Assembly (NCBI GenBank): GCA_026991005.1
Contig: JALXCH010000052.1
Location: forward strand, 1-8,795
Direction: 5' to 3'
DNA: 8,795 bases
DNA from: Calditrichia bacterium
GTDB taxonomy: Bacteria; Calditrichota; Calditrichia; RBG-13-44-9
The position numbers and the translations under genes are program-made. A model generated the notes under the pieces. That model saw only the letters and a list, made by a program, of their open reading frames with translations, ran no database searches and was not told where the DNA came from. Shown here piece by piece: positions 5,689 through 8,795 of this stretch (positions within the stretch are counted from its first letter, which is position 1; the number at the start of each line of letters is the position of its first letter).

Positions 5689-6330
5689 ATGGATGAAGAG
5701 ATTATTCCCAAACATGGCGGTTACCGGAAACTAAAAACGTTTCAGTTGGGCCAGCTTATTTACGATTTAACCGTACGTTTCTGTAACCGCTACATCGATC
5801 GGCGTAGCCGCACCCATGACCAGATGGTGCAGGCAGCACGCTCGGGGGTGCAAAACATTGCCGAAGGCAGCCAGGCCAGCGGCACCTCCAAAAAGATGGA
5901 AATGAAATTAACCAACGTAGCCCGCGCTAGCCTGGAAGAACTGCGGCTGGATTATGAAGATTTTTTAAGGCAAAGAGGGTTGGAGCAGTGGGAACCAAAC
6001 CACCCAGCATTAAAAAGATTTAAAGCACGACGCTGTTCTACTCTGGAGGAAATTAGAGACTGGATTAATGATGAAAGAGAACATTGGTTAGAAAGGACTA
6101 ACACTGACAAACACAGAAACGCAGCGTCCGTGTCTGTCAGTGGGGGTCAAACTGGAAAAATTCCTTCTTCGGCACAGTTGGCTGCAAATGCAGCTCTTTC
6201 TTTACTTAACATTTGTTGTTACCTTTTAGACCGCCAATTAGCTGCCCAGGCGGAGGTGTTTAAAAGGGAAGGTGGTTTTACGGAACGATTGTACAGAATA
6301 AGAAAAAATTATAGAAAGAACCAAAAATAG
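5689..6330 (+). CDS. Four-helix-bundle protein with C-terminal 'suffix' domain (S23/IVS-related)
   Basis: 213-residue soluble protein related to the small four-helix-bundle proteins encoded in intervening sequences of 23S rRNA, and more distantly to the Avd accessory proteins of diversity-generating retroelements. The molecular role is unknown; relatives are basic and thought to bind nucleic acid. Residues 10-98 carry the conserved core: GGYRKLKTFQLGQLIYDLTV, RFCNRYIDRRSRTHDQMVQA, ARSGVQNIAEGSQASGTSKK and LTNVARASLEELRLDYEDFL. Residues 165-207 are the suffix, AANAALSLLNICCYLLDRQL then GGFTERLYRIRKNYR. Between them lies a linker (about 99-164) containing an apparent insertion at 138-151, encoded by a DNA hairpin (6102-6142). 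ATG is preceded by AGGGGA with 6-nt spacing. The gene stands alone between tRNA-Leu and a secreted-protein gene, with AT-rich flanks, which suggests an accessory or acquired cassette. The family is clear; mobility is inference. Confidence 0.9.
   Translation: MDEEIIPKHGGYRKLKTFQLGQLIYDLTVRFCNRYIDRRSRTHDQMVQAARSGVQNIAEGSQASGTSKKMEMKLTNVARASLEELRLDYEDFLRQRGLEQWEPNHPALKRFKARRCSTLEEIRDWINDEREHWLERTNTDKHRNAASVSVSGGQTGKIPSSAQLAANAALSLLNICCYLLDRQLAAQAEVFKREGGFTERLYRIRKNYRKNQK
6102..6142. repeat. Hairpin-forming inverted repeat inside the four-helix-bundle coding sequence
   Basis: CACTGACA (6102-6109) and TGTCAGTG (6135-6142) are perfect complements. Pairing continues inward as ACAC (6111-6114) with GTGT (6130-6133) and GA (6116-6117) with TC (6127-6128), 14 of 16 positions in all. 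The loop contains a further ACGC-A-GCGT (6119-6127) inverted repeat that competes for the last pair. The element keeps the reading frame and encodes residues 138-151 in the variable linker. It resembles a palindromic insertion more than conserved protein-coding sequence. Confidence 0.75.
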
Positions 6331-6614
6331 GGTACCCACTGCCACCGAATGTTGCCTATCAGGAATTTATTGGTACTGTTTTTTTTTACAGGTTTTTAAT
6401 AGACAGTCTTTATGCTCCTGGCAATTCTGATATTGCCTGAACCCGATTTTATTTCTTTAAAAAATCAACTTGAAAAACAATATTCCCCCATTCATTTTTT
6501 CCATTGCATTATTCCGATTTAATAATTAGTTTTTTTAGGCACAAAAACCAAAACGCACATGCATTTCTTTTTTGAAAACAATTTTTGCAATCCATAAAAA
6601 AAGAGAGGTGTTTT
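6331..6614. other. AT-rich intergenic region upstream of the secreted-protein gene
   Basis: No gene seen. It has many A and T runs, a T9 run flanked by CTG and ACAG (about 6378-6391) and a small inverted repeat GGCAA (6420-6424) / TTGCC (6433-6437). No terminator for the preceding gene and no convincing promoter could be picked out. The end of the region carries the ribosome-binding site AGAGG (6604-6608), 6 nt before the ATG at 6615. Confidence 0.5.
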
Positions 6615-8720
6615 ATGGCAAAATCATACCGTATTTCCACAGCATTCCTTGTGATGATTATCGCATTGTTATTCGTAATATGGGGGGCTTCCCAAGGAAT
6701 TGCACAAAATCCCACCCAGCGTAACCCGGTTCTGGAATATGCCACCGGGACCTGGTGCGGATGGTGCCCGCAGGGACACGCCATTATTCAGAACGATATC
6801 CTCCCCAATATTCCCAATGCCATCATCATCGGTTACCATGGACCAGCAAACGGAAGCGATCCTTTCTCTTTCTTCCCGGGGAATCAAATCATTTCGCAAC
6901 TGGGTTTTTCGGCTTATCCCACCGGAATAGTGGATCGGGTAAGCGGCATTATTTCCCGGAGTGCCTGGTATAGCACCATGTTAAACCGCAACAGTGTCCC
7001 CGCTACGGTGAAAATCGAAATGAATTACAACTTCGACCGAGCCACCCGCACCTTCCACGGGGCGTTCAATTTCACTGCGCTGCAAAATCTTTCCGGACAG
7101 TTCAAATACAATGTGATTCTTCTGGAAAGCGGTATGGTCTGGAATCAGGCCAATGGCGGACCGAATTATGTCCATCGTCATGTGACCCGTGCCATGATGA
7201 ACGGTTCGCTGGGCACCGAAATCGTTAATGGCACCTGGACGCAGGGGCAAACGTTTTCCGACACGCTTACCTACACCGTTCCGGTGCCAGGTGGTCCCGG
7301 GCCGGATATCGTATTCGACAGTTGTGATGTAGTGGTGTTTGTGTACAAATACGGAACTCCTCTTTCCAGCAATGCCGAAATTCAGCAGGCAATCGAAGTA
7401 GAACTGATTCCGCCCGATTATGTGGGAACCATTTATCCCGTTTCCCCGGATGTAATTGCTCCCAACAATACCCCAGCGCATTTCGATGTAGCTATCCGCA
7501 ACGAAGGGCTGATGGATGATATTTATTACATTACTCTCAATTTCAATGGTCCCGCTGGCTGGACACAGGAATTTACCACACCTAATGGGACCTTCCCCAT
7601 CGGCCAGATGGACTCCGTTCAGGTAAGCAGCGGAGACTCGGTCATTATTTCTGTTACCGTAAATCCAAATGGAATTGATGGCTATGGAGCAACCACCGTA
7701 CACTTCCAGTCCAAAAACAACCAATTTATGGCGGGAGATTATATTTGCCGCAACGTAACCACAACCGGTGTGGATTTATTGGTTGTGGATGCCAACGACA
7801 AAGATTACGAAGAATACATCACCTCTTCGCTGAATCGGGTGTACTCCGGAACTTACGGTATTGTATCCAAAACCGCTCTGGACGATACCACCGCTGATCT
7901 CTCAAACTTCAAAGTCATCACCTGGTCGCAGGGAGAAACGTTACCGGCATTTTCCCAGAACCAGGTAATCTCTTTGCAAAACTATCTGGACAACGGAGGT
8001 GCATTATTCATTAACGGACAGGACATCGGTCGGGATGTGTTCGAATCAAATGGGTTATCTCAGTTTGCACAGGACTTTTATACCAATTATCTCCATGCCG
8101 ATTATCAGGGCGATGCCTCTTTCTTCTATTTGATTAAAGGAGTCAGCGGAGATCCCATTACCAATGGAATTCAATTTGTACTGGGAAGCGTTTATGATAA
8201 ATCTCCAGATAAGATTTTGCCTGCCGACAGTCAGGCAACGACTATTTTTACTTATATGAACGGCCCTGATGCAGCAGGAATTCGTTCCTGGGGTTCCAAC
8301 TATCGGGTTGTGTATCTCTCCATCGGCTTCGAACAAATTCCCGATACCACCACCAGAGATACCGTCCTGGCACGTGCCCTGAATTGGCTGGAAGAGGTTT
8401 ACCTGGATATCGATCATTCGCATCCCATCCCCTACTCTTTTCAGCTGGAACAGAACTACCCCAACCCATTTAATCCCACTACCACAATCTCGTATGTTTT
8501 ACCGGACTTAGGTGAGGCTTCTACTGCTACCCTTACAATCTATAATCAACTGGGGGAAGTGGTGCGTACACTGATTCATCAGAAACAGATACCAGGCAAA
8601 TACCGGGTAACCTGGGATGGTCACAACGATTTCGGCCAGCCAGTAAGTAGCGGCATCTATTTCTACCGGTTACGCTACGGTCAATATCAAGAAACGCGAA
8701 AAATGATTTTGCTCAGATAA
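6615..8720 (+). CDS. Secreted CGWC thioredoxin-like protein with Ig-like, GATase-like and T9SS sorting domains
   Basis: Probable cell-surface or extracellular protein of 701 residues. The ATG at 6615 is chosen over an upstream in-frame TTG because AGAGG lies 6 nt before it and the protein then begins with a clean signal peptide: positive start, hydrophobic 10-24, likely cleavage after GIAQ (about 31). Residues 38-115 look like the Omp28-related thioredoxin-like domain: EYATGTWCGWCPQGH with CXXC at Cys48/Cys51, and AYPTG with a likely cis-Pro102. About 125-265 is beta-rich. About 270-383 resembles an Ig-like NEW3-type domain. About 386-596 resembles a class I glutamine-amidotransferase-like fold (VDLLVVDANDKDYEEY, YLDNGGALFINGQDIG) without an evident catalytic Cys. 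Residues 608-701 are the FlgD-like/T9SS type A sorting module, starting LEQNYPNPFNP and ending SGIYFYRLRYG...KMILLR. Transport would be Sec, then type IX secretion. The substrate is unknown; disulfide or redox activity is an inference from CXXC. Confidence 0.9.
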   Translation: MAKSYRISTAFLVMIIALLFVIWGASQGIAQNPTQRNPVLEYATGTWCGWCPQGHAIIQNDILPNIPNAIIIGYHGPANGSDPFSFFPGNQIISQLGFSAYPTGIVDRVSGIISRSAWYSTMLNRNSVPATVKIEMNYNFDRATRTFHGAFNFTALQNLSGQFKYNVILLESGMVWNQANGGPNYVHRHVTRAMMNGSLGTEIVNGTWTQGQTFSDTLTYTVPVPGGPGPDIVFDSCDVVVFVYKYGTPLSSNAEIQQAIEVELIPPDYVGTIYPVSPDVIAPNNTPAHFDVAIRNEGLMDDIYYITLNFNGPAGWTQEFTTPNGTFPIGQMDSVQVSSGDSVIISVTVNPNGIDGYGATTVHFQSKNNQFMAGDYICRNVTTTGVDLLVVDANDKDYEEYITSSLNRVYSGTYGIVSKTALDDTTADLSNFKVITWSQGETLPAFSQNQVISLQNYLDNGGALFINGQDIGRDVFESNGLSQFAQDFYTNYLHADYQGDASFFYLIKGVSGDPITNGIQFVLGSVYDKSPDKILPADSQATTIFTYMNGPDAAGIRSWGSNYRVVYLSIGFEQIPDTTTRDTVLARALNWLEEVYLDIDHSHPIPYSFQLEQNYPNPFNPTTTISYVLPDLGEASTATLTIYNQLGEVVRTLIHQKQIPGKYRVTWDGHNDFGQPVSSGIYFYRLRYGQYQETRKMILLR

Positions 8721-8743
8721 ATCGTATTTTTTCGTATTTCAAC

Positions 8744-8780
8744 AAGCCCCTCAAACTTTTGAGGGGCTTATTAATTTGTT
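8744..8780 (+). terminator. Rho-independent terminator after the secreted-protein gene
   Basis: AAGCCCCTCAAA (8744-8755) and TTTGAGGGGCTT (8758-8769) form a perfect 12-bp inverted repeat with a 2-nt centre; in RNA the inner A/U pairs would open into a larger loop. ATTAATTTGTTG follows. The start of the hairpin is 23 nt after the stop codon. Confidence 0.88.
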
Positions 8781-8795
8781 GATTTATAATTATGT

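Noticed and set aside
6585..6614. Upstream TTG start for the secreted protein, adding 10 residues
   Set aside because: The added codons span the ribosome-binding site AGAGG, and the signal peptide is normal only from the ATG at 6615.
5417..6614. CRISPR array, diversity-generating retroelement or group II intron around the four-helix-bundle gene
   Set aside because: No regularly spaced repeats, no reverse transcriptase, no template/variable repeat pair and no recognisable domain V hairpin could be seen by eye.
6981..7724. Long minus-strand open frame (247 codons) inside the secreted-protein gene
   Set aside because: It is antisense to a gene with clear domains and a signal peptide, has no recognisable motif and no ribosome-binding site that I could support.

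Overview
The window looks like a chromosomal segment of a free-living bacterium of the FCB superphylum, most like Calditrichota, KSB1 or Ignavibacteria. The main clue is the last gene. Its protein has a signal peptide and a C-terminal module beginning with the NYPNPFNP motif, the hallmark type IX secretion (T9SS) sorting / FlgD-like Ig domain of those groups. A four-helix-bundle 'suffix' protein and a Gln/Pro-tailed SecG fit the same placement. The three tRNA genes do not encode CCA. The phylum is an inference from motifs, not from a search.

Layout. (1) 1-1407 (+): the 3' part of a hybrid sensor kinase (PAS remnant, HisKA, HATPase, C-terminal receiver), cut by the window edge. (2) 1497-4232 (-): three genes read leftward, a SirB1-type transglutaminase-like protein (TTG start), a DUF2203 protein coupled to it by an ATGA overlap, and, after a 79-nt gap, lpdA (dihydrolipoamide dehydrogenase). 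The kinase and lpdA converge on a short gap without a clear terminator. (3) 4372-4949 (-): a compact secG - tRNA-Leu(GAG) transcription unit with a promoter, a strong Shine-Dalgarno, 6 nt between the secG stop and the tRNA, and a perfect hairpin terminator. (4) 5128-5416 (+): a divergent tRNA unit, promoter - tRNA-Gly(GCC) - terminator-like hairpin - tRNA-Leu(UAA) - terminator. (5) 5417-6614: an AT-rich accessory-looking stretch holding one gene, a four-helix-bundle protein whose linker is encoded by a long imperfect inverted repeat. (6) 6615-8780 (+): a secreted multidomain protein with an N-terminal CGWC thioredoxin-like domain, followed by its terminator.

How the parts work together. Most of the window is housekeeping: Sec translocation, leucine and glycine decoding, and the E3 subunit of 2-oxoacid dehydrogenases. 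The secG-tRNA-Leu(GAG) pair has the same order as secG-leuU in E. coli, and Gly(GCC)-Leu(UAA) recalls the E. coli glyW-cysT-leuZ operon without the Cys gene. The least explained parts are the four-helix-bundle gene with its internal hairpin and structured AT-rich flanks, the hairpin between the two tRNAs, and the domain combination of the secreted protein. I see no CRISPR array, transposase, integrase, reverse transcriptase or obvious new defence system.
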